Shown: positions 1 through 8,831, counted from the first letter of the stretch. The stretch is DNA of 64,000 nt from Salipiger abyssi (GCF_001975705.1 NZ_CP015093.1:3162001-3226000); one strand, 5' to 3'. Translations and numbers: made by a program. Notes: a model not told the origin generated them from the letters alone.

Positions 1-39
1 GCGGTTCTGGCGATGCAGTTCGTGTTGCGGGCGATCTGA
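1..39 (+). CDS. C-terminal end of an unknown host gene (partial)
   Basis: Frame 1 is open from the window edge and ends in TGA at 37-39, giving a hydrophobic 12-residue tail (AVLAMQFVLRAI) that could be the last membrane segment of an integral membrane protein. Too little is present to name a family. It could equally be chance. Confidence 0.3.
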   Translation, partial: AVLAMQFVLRAI

Positions 40-371
40 AAGACCTGCGTTTTTCCGCGCGTTTAAGTGTCCGCGCCTTTCACACACTGCAAAACGATGT
101 GTTGCCGGCACGCCTTTGGCGTGACGGGCTGCCGCTTTGGTGACGCAGGCGCAGAGCTGCGAAGCCCTTCGGATTTGGCAGCGACAAAAGAAGGGAGCCA
201 GAGGGGGCGATGGCAGCCCACGGGCCGCCGCCGGGTCCGGCTTGCGTCGCGCTGGAGACAAAGTCCGCTCTCGGCAGGACACCGCCGCCCAAAGCCCACA
301 TTCAGGGACGCAACGGCACCCTGCGCGCCCGCCCCTTGCCGCAGCCTGTTGCGATCTCTAAAGCCGCTAAC
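40..371. other. Intergenic stretch upstream of the MATE gene, no gene recognised
   Basis: About 330 bases with short open frames on both strands but no family-like protein and no clear ribosome site. The frame of the MATE gene stays open back to an ATG at 210. The 54 residues this would add are Pro/Ala/Arg-rich and unlike a MATE N-terminus, so they are left out. No convincing RNA gene or terminator was seen. Confidence 0.5.
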
Positions 372-1748
372 ATGACCCGTCAGCAACCTTATACCGCCCA
401 TGCCAGGGCCATTCTGCTGCTCGGCCTGCCGCTGATCGGCGGGCAGATCGCGCAGATGCTCATCAGCCTCACCGATACGGTGATGATGGGCTGGTACGGT
501 GTGCCCGAACTGGCGGCGCTGACGCTGGCCAACACGCTCTTCATGACGCTGTTTCTGGTGGGCTCCTGCTTTGCCTGGGCGGTGATGCCCATGGTCGCCT
601 CCTTCGCCGCCTCCGGCGACGAGCGCCAGATCCGCCGCGTCACCCGCATGGGGCTGTGGCTGTCGCTGGCGGTCTTCGCGATCTGCCTGCCGGCGCTGTG
701 GTTCTCGGCGCCGCTGCTACGGATGCTGGGGCAGGAGGCGCAGGTTGCGCAGGACGCGCAGGGCTATCTGCGCATCGCCGGCTGGGGGCTGGCCTTCGCG
801 CTCGGCGTCATGGTGCTCAAGAGCTATCTCGCCGCGCTCGAACATACCCGCGTGGTGTTCTGGATCACCGTCATCGCGGCGGTGGCCAATGCCATCGCCA
901 ATTACGCGCTGATCTTCGGCAACTGGGGCGCGCCCGAGCTGGGGATTCGCGGCGGTGCCATCGCCTCGCTGGTCTCGCACGGTATCTCTCTGGTGGGGGT
1001 GGTGATCTATGCGCGGGTGAAGCTGCCGCAATACCCGCTCTGGCAGCGCTTCTGGCGCTCCGATACCGAGATGCTGCGTGAGGTTTTCGCGCTCGGCTGG
1101 CCCATCGGGCTCACGACGCTGGCCGAGGTCGGGCTGTTTGCCGCCTCGGCGCTGCTGATCGGGCTGCTCGGCACCGCGCCGCTGGCGGCGCATGGCATCG
1201 CGCTGCAAATCTCGGCGATCACTTTCATGGTGCATCTCGGCCTCGCCAATGTCGCCACCGTGCGCGCCGGGCAGGCGCGCGGACGCGGCGACAGCGCCTT
1301 TCTGGAGCGCGATGCCCATACGGTCTTTGCGCTCTCGGTGGTGGCGGTGGTGGTGACTGTGGTGGTCTTTCTGACATTGCCCGAGCTGCTGGTCGGCGTC
1401 TTCCTCTCGCCCAGCGATCCCGACCGCGACACCATCCTCGCCATCGGCGTGGCGCTCTTGATGGTGGCGGCGCTGTTCCAGCTTGTGGATGCGTTGCAGG
1501 TGGTGACGCTGGGCCTGCTGCGCGGGTTGCAGGACACCCGCGTGCCCATGGTCTTTGCCGGCTTTGCCTATTGGGGGCTCGGCCTGCCCGCCGCCTGGGG
1601 GCTGGGCATCGTGGCCGGGCTCGGCGCGGTCGGCGTGTGGTTCGGGCTGGTCACCGGGCTCGGTGCTGCCGCCGTGCTGCTGCTCTATCGGTTCTGGGGC
1701 CGCGCGGTGCCCGCGCTTAGGCTTGCACGCGGCGCGGCGCGCGACTAG
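372..1748 (+). CDS. MATE family multidrug/toxin efflux transporter (NorM-like)
   Basis: A 458-residue integral membrane protein with about 12 hydrophobic helices in two related halves, the usual MATE size and topology. These proteins export cationic drugs and metabolites across the inner membrane using a Na+ or H+ gradient. The N-terminus (LLLGLPLIGGQIAQM, then a DTVMMGWYG segment) is the typical first helix and loop of NorM-like members, and the second half restarts near residue 230. The ATG at 372 is chosen because this conserved start follows it directly. The gene stands 39 bases upstream of ychF on the same strand. Substrate cannot be read from the sequence. Confidence 0.9.
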   Translation: MTRQQPYTAHARAILLLGLPLIGGQIAQMLISLTDTVMMGWYGVPELAALTLANTLFMTLFLVGSCFAWAVMPMVASFAASGDERQIRRVTRMGLWLSLAVFAICLPALWFSAPLLRMLGQEAQVAQDAQGYLRIAGWGLAFALGVMVLKSYLAALEHTRVVFWITVIAAVANAIANYALIFGNWGAPELGIRGGAIASLVSHGISLVGVVIYARVKLPQYPLWQRFWRSDTEMLREVFALGWPIGLTTLAEVGLFAASALLIGLLGTAPLAAHGIALQISAITFMVHLGLANVATVRAGQARGRGDSAFLERDAHTVFALSVVAVVVTVVVFLTLPELLVGVFLSPSDPDRDTILAIGVALLMVAALFQLVDALQVVTLGLLRGLQDTRVPMVFAGFAYWGLGLPAAWGLGIVAGLGAVGVWFGLVTGLGAAAVLLLYRFWGRAVPALRLARGAARD

Positions 1749-1787
1749 ACACGCCGCGTCCGTCCGCCGCTTACAGGGAGCATTAGC

Positions 1788-2885
1788 ATGGGATTTCGCA
1801 TGGGGATCGTGGGTCTGCCCAACGTGGGCAAGTCGACCCTGTTCAACGCGCTGACCAAGACCGCCGCGGCGCAGGCGGCGAACTTCCCGTTCTGCACCAT
1901 CGAGCCCAATGTGGGCGAGGTGGCGGTGCCCGACGCGCGGCTCGACAAGCTGGCCGAGATCGCCAAGTCGCAGAGCATCATCCCCACGCGCATGACCTTT
2001 GTGGATATCGCGGGTCTGGTGAAGGGCGCCTCCAAGGGCGAGGGGCTCGGCAACCAGTTCCTCGCGAATATCCGCGAGACCGACGCCATCGCCCATGTGC
2101 TGCGCTGTTTCCAGGACGATGACGTCACCCATGTGGACGGTCGCGTCGATCCGGTGAGCGATGCCGAGACCATCGAGACCGAACTGATCATCGCCGATAT
2201 GGAATCGCTGGAAAAGCGGCTCCAGAACATCACCCGCAAGGTGCGCGGCGGCGACAAGGAGGCGGTCCAGCAGGAACGGCTGATGAAAGCCGCGCTGGCG
2301 ATGCTGGAAGAGGGCAAGCCGGCGCGTCTGGTCGAGGTTGATGCCGAGGACATGAAGCAGTGGAAGATGCTGCAACTGCTGAGCTCCAAGCCGGTGCTCT
2401 ATGTCTGCAATGTCGACGAGGACGAGGCCGCCACCGGCAATGCGCTTTCCGCCAAGGTGGCCGAGATGGCCGCCGCGCAGGGCAATGCGCATGTGGTGAT
2501 CTCCGCCAAGATCGAGGAGGAAATCAGCCAGCTCGACGCCGAGGAGGCCGAGATGTTCCTCTCCGAGCTGGGGCTGGAAGAGGCCGGGCTCGACCGGCTG
2601 ATCCGCGCCGGCTACGAGCTGCTGCACCTTGAGACCTATTTCACCGTCGGCCCCAAGGAGGCGCGCGCCTGGACGATCCGCACCGGCACCCAGGCGCCGC
2701 AGGCGGCGGGTGTGATCCATGGCGATTTCGAAAAGGGCTTCATCCGCGCCGAGACCATCGCATTCGACGATTTCGTCGCCTGGGGCGGCGAGCAGGGCGC
2801 CAAGGAAGCCGGCAAGATGCGCGCCGAGGGCAAGACCTACACGGTCAAGGACGGCGACGTCCTGCATTTCCTCTTCAACACCTGA
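1788..2885 (+). CDS. ychF: Redox-regulated ATPase YchF (OLA1 family)
   Basis: A 365-residue Obg-related P-loop protein that hydrolyses ATP rather than GTP and associates with ribosomes; it is linked to oxidative-stress and translation control. Visible are the P-loop GLPNVGKS at residues 9-16, the switch region DIAGLVKGASKGEGLGN, an inserted helical hairpin in the middle, and the C-terminal TGS domain ending YTVKDGDVLHFLFNT. Length and termini match the family exactly. An AGGGAG ribosome site lies about 10 bases before the ATG. It is a near-universal housekeeping gene and anchors this block as chromosomal. Confidence 0.97.
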   Translation: MGFRMGIVGLPNVGKSTLFNALTKTAAAQAANFPFCTIEPNVGEVAVPDARLDKLAEIAKSQSIIPTRMTFVDIAGLVKGASKGEGLGNQFLANIRETDAIAHVLRCFQDDDVTHVDGRVDPVSDAETIETELIIADMESLEKRLQNITRKVRGGDKEAVQQERLMKAALAMLEEGKPARLVEVDAEDMKQWKMLQLLSSKPVLYVCNVDEDEAATGNALSAKVAEMAAAQGNAHVVISAKIEEEISQLDAEEAEMFLSELGLEEAGLDRLIRAGYELLHLETYFTVGPKEARAWTIRTGTQAPQAAGVIHGDFEKGFIRAETIAFDDFVAWGGEQGAKEAGKMRAEGKTYTVKDGDVLHFLFNT

Positions 2886-2916
2886 GCCCGCGACGGGGCG
2901 AGGATCAGGCCGCCCG

Positions 2917-4290
2917 CTAGGGTGCGGGCGGCAGCATTTTCCCCGGGTTCAGAATGCCTTGCGGATCGAAGCTCATCTTGATCCGCCGCATCCAGTCGAG
3001 CGCCGGGCCATGCTCGGCCTGCATGTATTTCTGCTTGCCCAGCCCGATGCCGTGCTCGCCGGTCACCGTGCCGCCCAGCCGCAACGCCGCCTCGGCCAGC
3101 GCGCCGGAAAACGCCAGAACCTGCGCCACCTGATCGGCATCCTTCGGATCGAAACGCAGCCCGCAATGGAAATTGCCGTCACCCACATGGCCGACGATGG
3201 TGCAGATCAGCCCGCGCGTGCTGGCCTCCTGCCGGGCCAGCGCCACCGCCTCGGCCAGCCGCGAGATCGGCACGCAGACATCGGTGGAATAGGTGCGCTT
3301 GCCGGCGCCGGGATCGAGCGCGCCGATGGCCGGCAGCGCGCCGTGGCGCAGCGCCCAGAGCGCGCTGCGCGCCTCGGTGGTGGCCGCCTCCTGCCAGCCG
3401 CCGGCGCCCGCGTCGTCCGCCAGCTCGCGAAACCCCGCCACCTGCTCGGCCAGCGCCGCCGGTCCGCCGTGGAATTCCAGGAACAGATGCGGGCGCTCGG
3501 GCAGGCCGGTGCCCGCATGCAGGTTGAAGCCGCGCACCATCATCTCGTCCACCAGCTCGATCCGCGCCATCGGAATGCCGCTCTGGATCGTCGCGATGAC
3601 GCAATCCACCGCCGCCGCGACCGTGTCGAAATGACAGGTCGCCGCCGCCACCGCCTCGGGCTGGCCATGCAGCTTCAGCGTCAGCTCGGTGATCAGCCCC
3701 AGCGTGCCCTCGGAGCCCACCAGAAGATGCGTGAGGTCATAACCGGCAGAGGATTTTCGCGCCGCGCTGCCGGTGCGGATGATGCTGCCATTGGCCATGA
3801 CCGCCTCCAGCGCAAGCACGTTCTCGCGCATGGTGCCGTAGCGCACGGCGGTGGTGCCGCTGGCCCGCGTCGCCGCCATGCCGCCGAGGCTGGCATCGGC
3901 GCCGGGATCGACCGGAAAGAACAGCCCCGTGGCCCGCAGCGCGTCATTGAGCTCTTTGCGCGTCACGCCGGGCTGCACGGTGACGTTCATGTCCTCGGGG
4001 TGGATCGCCAGAATCCGGTTCATCCGCGAGAAATCGAGGCTGACCCCGCCCGTTACCGCCAGATGCTGCCCCTCCAGTGACGTGCCGGTGCCGAACGCGG
4101 TCACCGGAATGCCACCCGCCGCACAGGCGCGCAGGATCTGCGCCACCTCCTCGGCGGTTTCGGGATAGGCCACCGCATCTGGCAGCGCCTCGTCGTAATG
4201 CGCTTCGTTTCCGGCATGTTGCCGGCGCGCGGCGAGGCCGGTGGCAAAGCGTGCGCCGAGCAGGTGGTCGAGGGTGTCAAAGGCGGTCAT
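2917..4290 (-). CDS. FAD-binding oxidoreductase, D-lactate/glycolate dehydrogenase (GlcD/Dld-like)
   Basis: A 457-residue flavoprotein of the vanillyl-alcohol-oxidase superfamily: N-terminal FAD_binding_4 domain (GTGTSLEGQ, then PVDPGADASLGGMAATRASG and GSEGTLGLITELTLKL) and a C-terminal FAD-oxidase domain (GDGNFHCGLRFDP, VTGEHGIGLGKQKYM, FDPQGILNPGKM). Such enzymes oxidise 2-hydroxy acids such as D-lactate or glycolate and pass electrons to the respiratory chain. The ATG at 4290 is chosen because GGAG sits six bases before it; the frame is open further upstream but that extension is non-family. The gene is convergent with ychF. The exact hydroxy acid is not decidable here. Confidence 0.9.
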   Translation of the reverse strand: MTAFDTLDHLLGARFATGLAARRQHAGNEAHYDEALPDAVAYPETAEEVAQILRACAAGGIPVTAFGTGTSLEGQHLAVTGGVSLDFSRMNRILAIHPEDMNVTVQPGVTRKELNDALRATGLFFPVDPGADASLGGMAATRASGTTAVRYGTMRENVLALEAVMANGSIIRTGSAARKSSAGYDLTHLLVGSEGTLGLITELTLKLHGQPEAVAAATCHFDTVAAAVDCVIATIQSGIPMARIELVDEMMVRGFNLHAGTGLPERPHLFLEFHGGPAALAEQVAGFRELADDAGAGGWQEAATTEARSALWALRHGALPAIGALDPGAGKRTYSTDVCVPISRLAEAVALARQEASTRGLICTIVGHVGDGNFHCGLRFDPKDADQVAQVLAFSGALAEAALRLGGTVTGEHGIGLGKQKYMQAEHGPALDWMRRIKMSFDPQGILNPGKMLPPAP

Positions 4291-4399
4291 GGGATCTCCG
4301 GGGCGCCGGGAAGGCGCTTGCAATCGGTATATCAGCCGGGGAAGGTGAGGCAAATCTCGGCCCGGGCGCCGCGCGTGGAACCGCAGAAGGAGACGACAG

Positions 4400-5245
4400 A
4401 TGAAACTGCTACGAGTGGGCGCGCGCGGCGCGGAAGTGCCGGCGCTGCTGGATGCGGAGGGCCAGATCCGCGATCTCTCCGGCAAGGTGGCGGATTTCGC
4501 CGGGCAGGGCGTGTCGCTGGAGGCGCTGGCGGAGATCCGGGCGCTCGACACCTCGGCGCTGCCGGTGATCGCGCCGGACACGCGGATCGGCGCCTGCCTC
4601 GCCTCGGTGCCGAATTTCCACTGCATCGGATTGAACTATGCCGCCCATGCCGCCGAGACCGGGGCCAAACGGCCGAAGGAGCCGATCCTCTTCTCCAAGG
4701 CCAGCTCGGCTTTGTCCGGGCCGAACGACCGGGTCGTGCTCCCCGTGGGGTCGGAGAAATCCGACTGGGAGGTGGAGCTGGGCGTGGTGATCGGCCGCCG
4801 CTGCGATCGGGTCTCCGAGGCGGAGGCGCTGGCCCATGTGGCGGGCTATTGCACCGTCAACGACCTCTCCGAACGCGCCTGGCAGATGGAGCATGGCGGC
4901 CAGTGGATCAAGGGCAAGTCGGCGCCGGGCTTTGGCCCCTGCGGCCCCTGGCTGGTGACCGCCGACGAGGTGCCCGACCCGCAGGCGCTGGCCCTGTCGC
5001 TGGATCTGAACGGTACGCGGGTGCAGGAGAGCGACACTTCCGACATGATCTTTGGCGTGGCGGAGATCATTTCCTACATGAGCCGCTTCATGACGCTGCT
5101 GCCCGGCGATCTCATCGCCACCGGCACGCCCTCGGGCGTTGGGCTGGGGATGAAACCGCCGCGTTTCCTGCGCCCGGGCGACACTCTGGCGCTGCGCGTC
5201 GAGGGGCTGGGCGAGCAGCGCCAGGAGATCGTCGCTGCCGAGTGA
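4400..5245 (+). CDS. Fumarylacetoacetate hydrolase family protein (ureidoglycolate lyase / diketo-deoxy-sugar-acid hydrolase type)
   Basis: A 281-residue member of the FAH superfamily, metal-dependent enzymes that cleave or decarboxylate small 2-oxo or beta-diketo acids. The core is conserved: CIGLNYAAHA, EPILFSKASSAL, the metal-binding DWEVELGVVIG, YCTVNDLSERAWQ, and the C-terminal DLIATGTPSGVGLG. The roughly 70-residue N-terminal cap is that of ureidoglycolate lyase and 2,4-diketo-3-deoxy-L-fuconate hydrolase types. A GGAGAC ribosome site precedes the ATG. It is divergent from the FAD oxidase 110 bases away, suggesting a shared promoter and perhaps a shared catabolic role (inference). Confidence 0.9.
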   Translation: MKLLRVGARGAEVPALLDAEGQIRDLSGKVADFAGQGVSLEALAEIRALDTSALPVIAPDTRIGACLASVPNFHCIGLNYAAHAAETGAKRPKEPILFSKASSALSGPNDRVVLPVGSEKSDWEVELGVVIGRRCDRVSEAEALAHVAGYCTVNDLSERAWQMEHGGQWIKGKSAPGFGPCGPWLVTADEVPDPQALALSLDLNGTRVQESDTSDMIFGVAEIISYMSRFMTLLPGDLIATGTPSGVGLGMKPPRFLRPGDTLALRVEGLGEQRQEIVAAE

Positions 5246-5378
5246 GCGAGCCGGCCCGATCTTGCCGTCGTGCAGAGTGTCTTCGCGACGGCGGTTTTGG
5301 GGGGCTGTACGCAGAGGCGTTCCACGCCGGTTGCGGCGCAGGACTGTGGATATCGTGCTGATAACGATGAGGGGGTGA

Positions 5379-5393
5379 TGGCGGAGACGAAGT
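5379..5393 (+). repeat. attL core of element 1
   Basis: ATGGCGGAGACGAAG, identical over 15 bases to the tRNA-Ser 3' end at 17114-17128 and in the same orientation. The match stops on both sides. It lies in otherwise gene-free DNA between a host gene and the first element gene, as expected for the displaced copy created by integration. Confidence 0.8.
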
Positions 5394-5465
5394 CCGTTTC
5401 TGCATTTTCCGCACCGAAGAAGATGAAATAAAAACAGAGACTTACCATCTTGCGTTGTCAGAAAT

Positions 5466-5485
5466 GTGGACAACGATGTGGACAA
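5466..5485 (+). promoter_or_regulatory. Candidate integrase/excisionase arm sites near attL
   Basis: GTGGACAA occurs at 5466-5473 and 5478-5485, exactly 12 bases apart. The same octamer is found at 17016-17023 and a one-base variant at 16996-17003, just upstream of the integrase start near attR. Short repeats placed near both ends are typical of arm-type recombinase sites; the assignment is inferred from position and repetition only. Confidence 0.4.
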
Positions 5486-5535
5486 GAACATCTGCGAACG
5501 CTTCGGCGACTCAAACACACCTGCCACAAATGAGA

Positions 5536-5568
5536 AAGCCCCCCACCGCGACCGACGGCAGGGGGCTT
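5536..5568 (+). other. GC-rich hairpin upstream of the primase gene
   Basis: AAGCCCCC at 5536-5543 pairs with GGGGGCTT at 5561-5568 across a 17-base loop. There is no clear T-run on the plus strand; read on the minus strand the stem is followed by TTTCTCATTT. It could be a terminator shielding the element from outside transcription or a leader structure. Confidence 0.4.
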
Positions 5569-5657
5569 GAACAGGATTCCCAAGCAGCGGGAACGAACCT
5601 TGCTCAACCTCAAGGCTCACCACAACATGAACAAACCTCAACACAAAGGCCGATCAC

Positions 5658-7865
5658 ATGAGTCACAGTAATAATGATGCAGCGGAAATGCAAGCCAATC
5701 TGGACGTGGCGCTGGCGTGGGCGGAGGTCGGGATTCCGATCTTCCCGGCGCGGGCCGAAAGCAAGCGCCCCCACGTCACCGGCTGGCAGGATAAGGCCAC
5801 GACCGACCCGGCTCAGCTCCGCCGCTGGTGGCGCAAGTGGCCCGACGCCATGCCCGCTATCCCTACCGGCAGCCGCTCTGGCATTGCGGTGCTCGACCTC
5901 GACCGCAAGAACGGGAAGGACGGCTTCGAGACGCTGCGCGAGCTGGGGCACGACCCGGACGTGCTGAGCCCGCATGTCATCTCCACGCCTTCTGGCGGAG
6001 GGCACATTTACTTCCGACATGTGGACGGGCTGCGCAACTCCACAGATGAGATCGGGCCGGGCGTTGACGTGCGGGCCTATGGCGGGCTTGTCATTGCCCC
6101 CGGCGCAATCAACGGCAAGGGCAGCTATGGGCGGCTCAGCGGCCCGCTGAAGCGCATTGTGGCCGATCTGCCGGAATGGCCCGCCGTTCTTCAGTCGCCC
6201 GCTCGCAAGCCGCGCCAGAGCTCAGGCGATGTGACTGGGCTATCATTTGAAGATTTCCGGGACGCGCTCATGACCGTGCCCAACGACGACACCAACCCGG
6301 ATGCTGCGGGCCGGGACTGGTGGGTCAAAATGCTGGCCGGGGTTCACCATGAGACAGACGGTTCAGAGGAAGGCTTAGAGCTGGCGCAGGAATGGTCCGC
6401 TCAGCACGACTCCTATGATCCCGACCAAACCGAAGCCGTCTGGCAATCCTTCCTCCGCAACGACGGGGCGACTGGTGCCACGGTTCTTTGGGAAGCGCGG
6501 AAGCGCGGCTGGGGCTTCAACCCCGCTGACCTGCTAACCGACGAAGACGTTGAGGTGGCTCGCGAGCGTGGCGCGGTGCTGGACCTGCTACCCGACGATG
6601 ACACGCCGCCGCCCGAAGGGACGCTGGAATACGTTGAATGGATGATGGAGCAGCCTGACGACGCGCCGACCCCCGCGAAGAAAGACTGGGGCACTCCGAT
6701 CATGCGGGGCAATAATCCCGTCATTAACCTCCACAACACCACGCTCTATCTGGGCCGGAACCTCGACTCCGTGCTTCCCGGGCTGGCCCACAACAGGATG
6801 ACGGGCCGGGATGAATGGCGCGACGGGCCACTGACTGACGCCGCCGTATCCCTCGCCCGGATCGCCCTAGAGCGGCTGGGTCTGCAAACTGTGGGCAAGG
6901 ACTTAGTGGCCGACGCGGCTCAAACCGTGGCCCGGAAGCTGGCCTATCACCCGATCCGGGACCAGCTGAGGGCGCTCCGCTGGGACGGAAAGCCCCGGCT
7001 GGACTCGTGGCTGGTGCGCCATGCCGGGGCAGAGAATACCCCCTACACCCGTGCCGTGGGGCGCAAGTTCCTAATCGCAATGGTGGCGCGGGTGATGGAG
7101 CCCGGATGCAAGCACGATCACACGCTTGTCCTGTCCGGGGAGCAAGGCCAGAACAAGAGCACGGCTTGCCGCGTCCTCGCAGGGGCGGAGTATTTCAGCG
7201 ACACGCTGCCCAGCATCACGGGGGACAGGACCGACGCAATCCGGCACCTTCAAGGGAAATGGCTGGTCGAATTTGCCGAGCTGGCACCGTCCCGGAAGAG
7301 CGAAACGGAAGACCTCAAAGCCTTTCTCTCTGGGGCCGTCGACCGGGTGCGGCTGCCCTATGCCCGCTATGACGAAGCCTTCCATCGCCAGTGCGTTTTC
7401 GTGGGCACGACGAATGAGGAACAGTTCCTCCGAGACGCGACGGGCGGGCGGCGCTTCTGGCCCGTGAGAGTGTGCAAAGTCATCGACATTGAGGCGCTGA
7501 CCGCTGAGCGTGACCAGCTCTTTGCCGAAGCCTTTGCCGCATACAGCGACGATGAACCGTGGTGGCTGGACCGGGACTTTGAGGCTGAACACGCAAAGCC
7601 GGTGCAGGAAGCTGCACGAGAGTCCGATAGCTGGGCCGAAGACGTGGCCGCGTGGCTGGACCTCCCTCAGTATGATCAGGACGAAGAGGGCACCGTCAGG
7701 ACGGAAGTCACCATCTCCGAGGTGCTGAGTGGGCCGCTTGAACTCACCAGCGCACAGCAACACCAAGGGCACCAAAAACGGGCCGCTGCGATCATGCGCG
7801 ATCTGGGGTGGGTGAAGCGGAAGACCCGGAGCAAGAACGTCTGGTGCAGGGGGGATTTTCAGTGA
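5658..7865 (+). CDS. Prim-Pol primase fused to VapE/virulence-E-like helicase ATPase
   Basis: A 735-residue replication protein. Residues about 15-175 form a bifunctional primase-polymerase domain with catalytic VLDLDR (Asp80, Asp82) and SGGGHIYF (His116). Residues about 195-270 resemble a PriCT_2 domain. Residues about 365-650 are a VapE-like P-loop domain with Walker A GEQGQNKS at 494-501, a VEFAEL Walker-B-like strand and a GTTNEEQFLRDATGGRRFWPV sensor region. Such proteins start and drive replication of PICI-type satellites and small phages. The stop overlaps a candidate GTG at 7862. The iteron block that follows is the likely origin it acts on. Confidence 0.9.
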   Translation: MSHSNNDAAEMQANLDVALAWAEVGIPIFPARAESKRPHVTGWQDKATTDPAQLRRWWRKWPDAMPAIPTGSRSGIAVLDLDRKNGKDGFETLRELGHDPDVLSPHVISTPSGGGHIYFRHVDGLRNSTDEIGPGVDVRAYGGLVIAPGAINGKGSYGRLSGPLKRIVADLPEWPAVLQSPARKPRQSSGDVTGLSFEDFRDALMTVPNDDTNPDAAGRDWWVKMLAGVHHETDGSEEGLELAQEWSAQHDSYDPDQTEAVWQSFLRNDGATGATVLWEARKRGWGFNPADLLTDEDVEVARERGAVLDLLPDDDTPPPEGTLEYVEWMMEQPDDAPTPAKKDWGTPIMRGNNPVINLHNTTLYLGRNLDSVLPGLAHNRMTGRDEWRDGPLTDAAVSLARIALERLGLQTVGKDLVADAAQTVARKLAYHPIRDQLRALRWDGKPRLDSWLVRHAGAENTPYTRAVGRKFLIAMVARVMEPGCKHDHTLVLSGEQGQNKSTACRVLAGAEYFSDTLPSITGDRTDAIRHLQGKWLVEFAELAPSRKSETEDLKAFLSGAVDRVRLPYARYDEAFHRQCVFVGTTNEEQFLRDATGGRRFWPVRVCKVIDIEALTAERDQLFAEAFAAYSDDEPWWLDRDFEAEHAKPVQEAARESDSWAEDVAAWLDLPQYDQDEEGTVRTEVTISEVLSGPLELTSAQQHQGHQKRAAAIMRDLGWVKRKTRSKNVWCRGDFQ

Positions 7866-7873
7866 CCTCAGCC

Positions 7874-8134
7874 GTGGACCGTGTGGACCGTGCTGTGGAC
7901 CGTAGGGTCCACATGCAAGCCGCTGTTTCCCAAGGGGGAATCCGTTGTGTGGACCGTGTGGACCGTATCAGAGCAACAAAAGTCTCAGAGCGGCATAGCC
8001 CCCTTGGGCAGCGGCGGCAGAGGGCTCTAGGGGGTTACAATGGCGTTTTACGGTCCACACGGTCCACAGAAGGGGCGTTTTGTAGCGTTTACATGGGCTT
8101 ATGCGTGGACCGTGCTCACGTCGATACGGTCCAC
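7874..8134 (+). repeat. Iteron block, nine copies of GTGGACCGT: candidate replication origin
   Basis: Perfect GTGGACCGT at 7874, 7883, 7895, 7949, 7958 and 8105 (plus orientation) and its complement ACGGTCCAC at 8050, 8059 and 8126. Several copies are directly adjacent, one turn or less apart, and a truncated inverted copy is at 7905. A frame starting GTG at 7862 stays open to 8332 and would encode repeated Val-Asp-Arg, but its composition looks non-protein. Position directly after the primase-helicase is where satellites and phages keep the origin. The function as origin or repressor-binding region is inferred. Confidence 0.6.
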
Positions 8135-8315
8135 ACTCCCCTTGGGCGGACGCTGGGGGACAGAGCCCCTGTGTGGGGAAGCTCAAGGTACTCCGCGAAG
8201 GGGTGGGGTGCGGGTTACGCAGAGCCCCGAGCTTTTCCCCCGTGGAGAAAATTTGGAATCGAGAAAACCGCTGTGGGGGAAATCCCCCCTGTGGGGAACA
8301 CTGAGGAACTGAGAG
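8135..8315. other. Gene-free stretch with repeated CCCC-TGT-GGGG palindromes
   Basis: The DNA between the iterons and the small terminase gene has several near-palindromes of the form CCCC(T)GTGGGG, for example around 8166, 8270 and 8286, and the pattern continues into the start of the terminase gene (around 8367 and 8383). No convincing protein gene was found. It may form mRNA structure or be a protein-binding zone. Confidence 0.4.
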
Positions 8316-8831
8316 ATGAAATTTACCCCTGAGATGGTGGACGCGATGCTTCTGGGGAAAGAGCCCCCTGTGGAGGAAGCCCCCGTGGGGGAGGCTGCCG
8401 TGAGCGCCGCTGAGCTGGGGGAGTGGCTGGGCATCACCGCGAACCGCGCTCACGCTCTGGGGCGCGATGGCGTTCTCCCCCGCACCGGGGAAAAGCTCTT
8501 CCCCCTCCGGGCCAGCGTCCGGGCCTACAGCGATCATTGCCGGTCACTGGCAAAGGGCAAACAGGTGGACGCCGACCTAGCCGCCGAAAAGCTACGCCTC
8601 GCCCGTGCCACCGCCGAGAAGGTGGAAACCGCCAACGCCAAGCTCCGGGGCGAACTGATCCCCGCCGCCGAGGTGGAACGGGAATGGGCAACCGTTCTCA
8701 GGGGCGTCCGGGCTGCCATGCTGGCGGTGCCGTCCCGGGTGGCGCAAACCGCCGGGCATCTGACCCCGCACGACATCAACGCCATTGACCGGGAAGTCCG
8801 GGACGCACTGGAAGAGGCCGCCCATGACTGA
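8316..8831 (+). CDS. Terminase small subunit (Nu1-like)
   Basis: A 171-residue DNA-recognition subunit of a packaging motor. The central segment SAAELGEWLGITANRAHALGRDGVLPR (about residues 30-56) is the winged helix-turn-helix that binds the packaging site in lambda Nu1-type proteins, followed by a long charged helix (LAAEKLRLARATAEKVE) used for assembly with TerL. The first 27 residues contain an unusual run of Glu/Pro/Val encoded by the palindromic repeats. It overlaps the terL start by eight bases. Having its own small subunit means the element could recognise its own DNA for packaging. Confidence 0.8.
   Translation: MKFTPEMVDAMLLGKEPPVEEAPVGEAAVSAAELGEWLGITANRAHALGRDGVLPRTGEKLFPLRASVRAYSDHCRSLAKGKQVDADLAAEKLRLARATAEKVETANAKLRGELIPAAEVEREWATVLRGVRAAMLAVPSRVAQTAGHLTPHDINAIDREVRDALEEAAHD

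Larger units (their letters stand above)
5246..5657. other. Intergenic region containing the left boundary of element 1
   Basis: The first about 130 bases after the FAH gene are host sequence with no gene. The attL repeat follows at 5379, then about 265 bases at the left end of the element with candidate integrase arm sites (5466-5485) and a GC-rich hairpin (5536-5568), before the primase start at 5658. No protein gene was recognised. Confidence 0.6.

Noticed and set aside
63..401. Overlapping short frames on both strands before the MATE gene
   Set aside because: Arg/Pro/Ala-rich, mutually overlapping, without ribosome sites or recognisable motifs.
717..2867. Long minus-strand open frame of over 700 codons across the MATE and YchF genes
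   Set aside because: His/Gly/Arg-rich composition typical of the antisense frame of GC-rich genes; both plus-strand genes are clear family members.
7862..8332. A possible 156-residue protein starting GTG inside the primase stop
   Set aside because: Its Val-Asp-Arg repeats are a by-product of the 9-bp iterons, which also occur inverted and out of frame; the rest lacks protein-like character.
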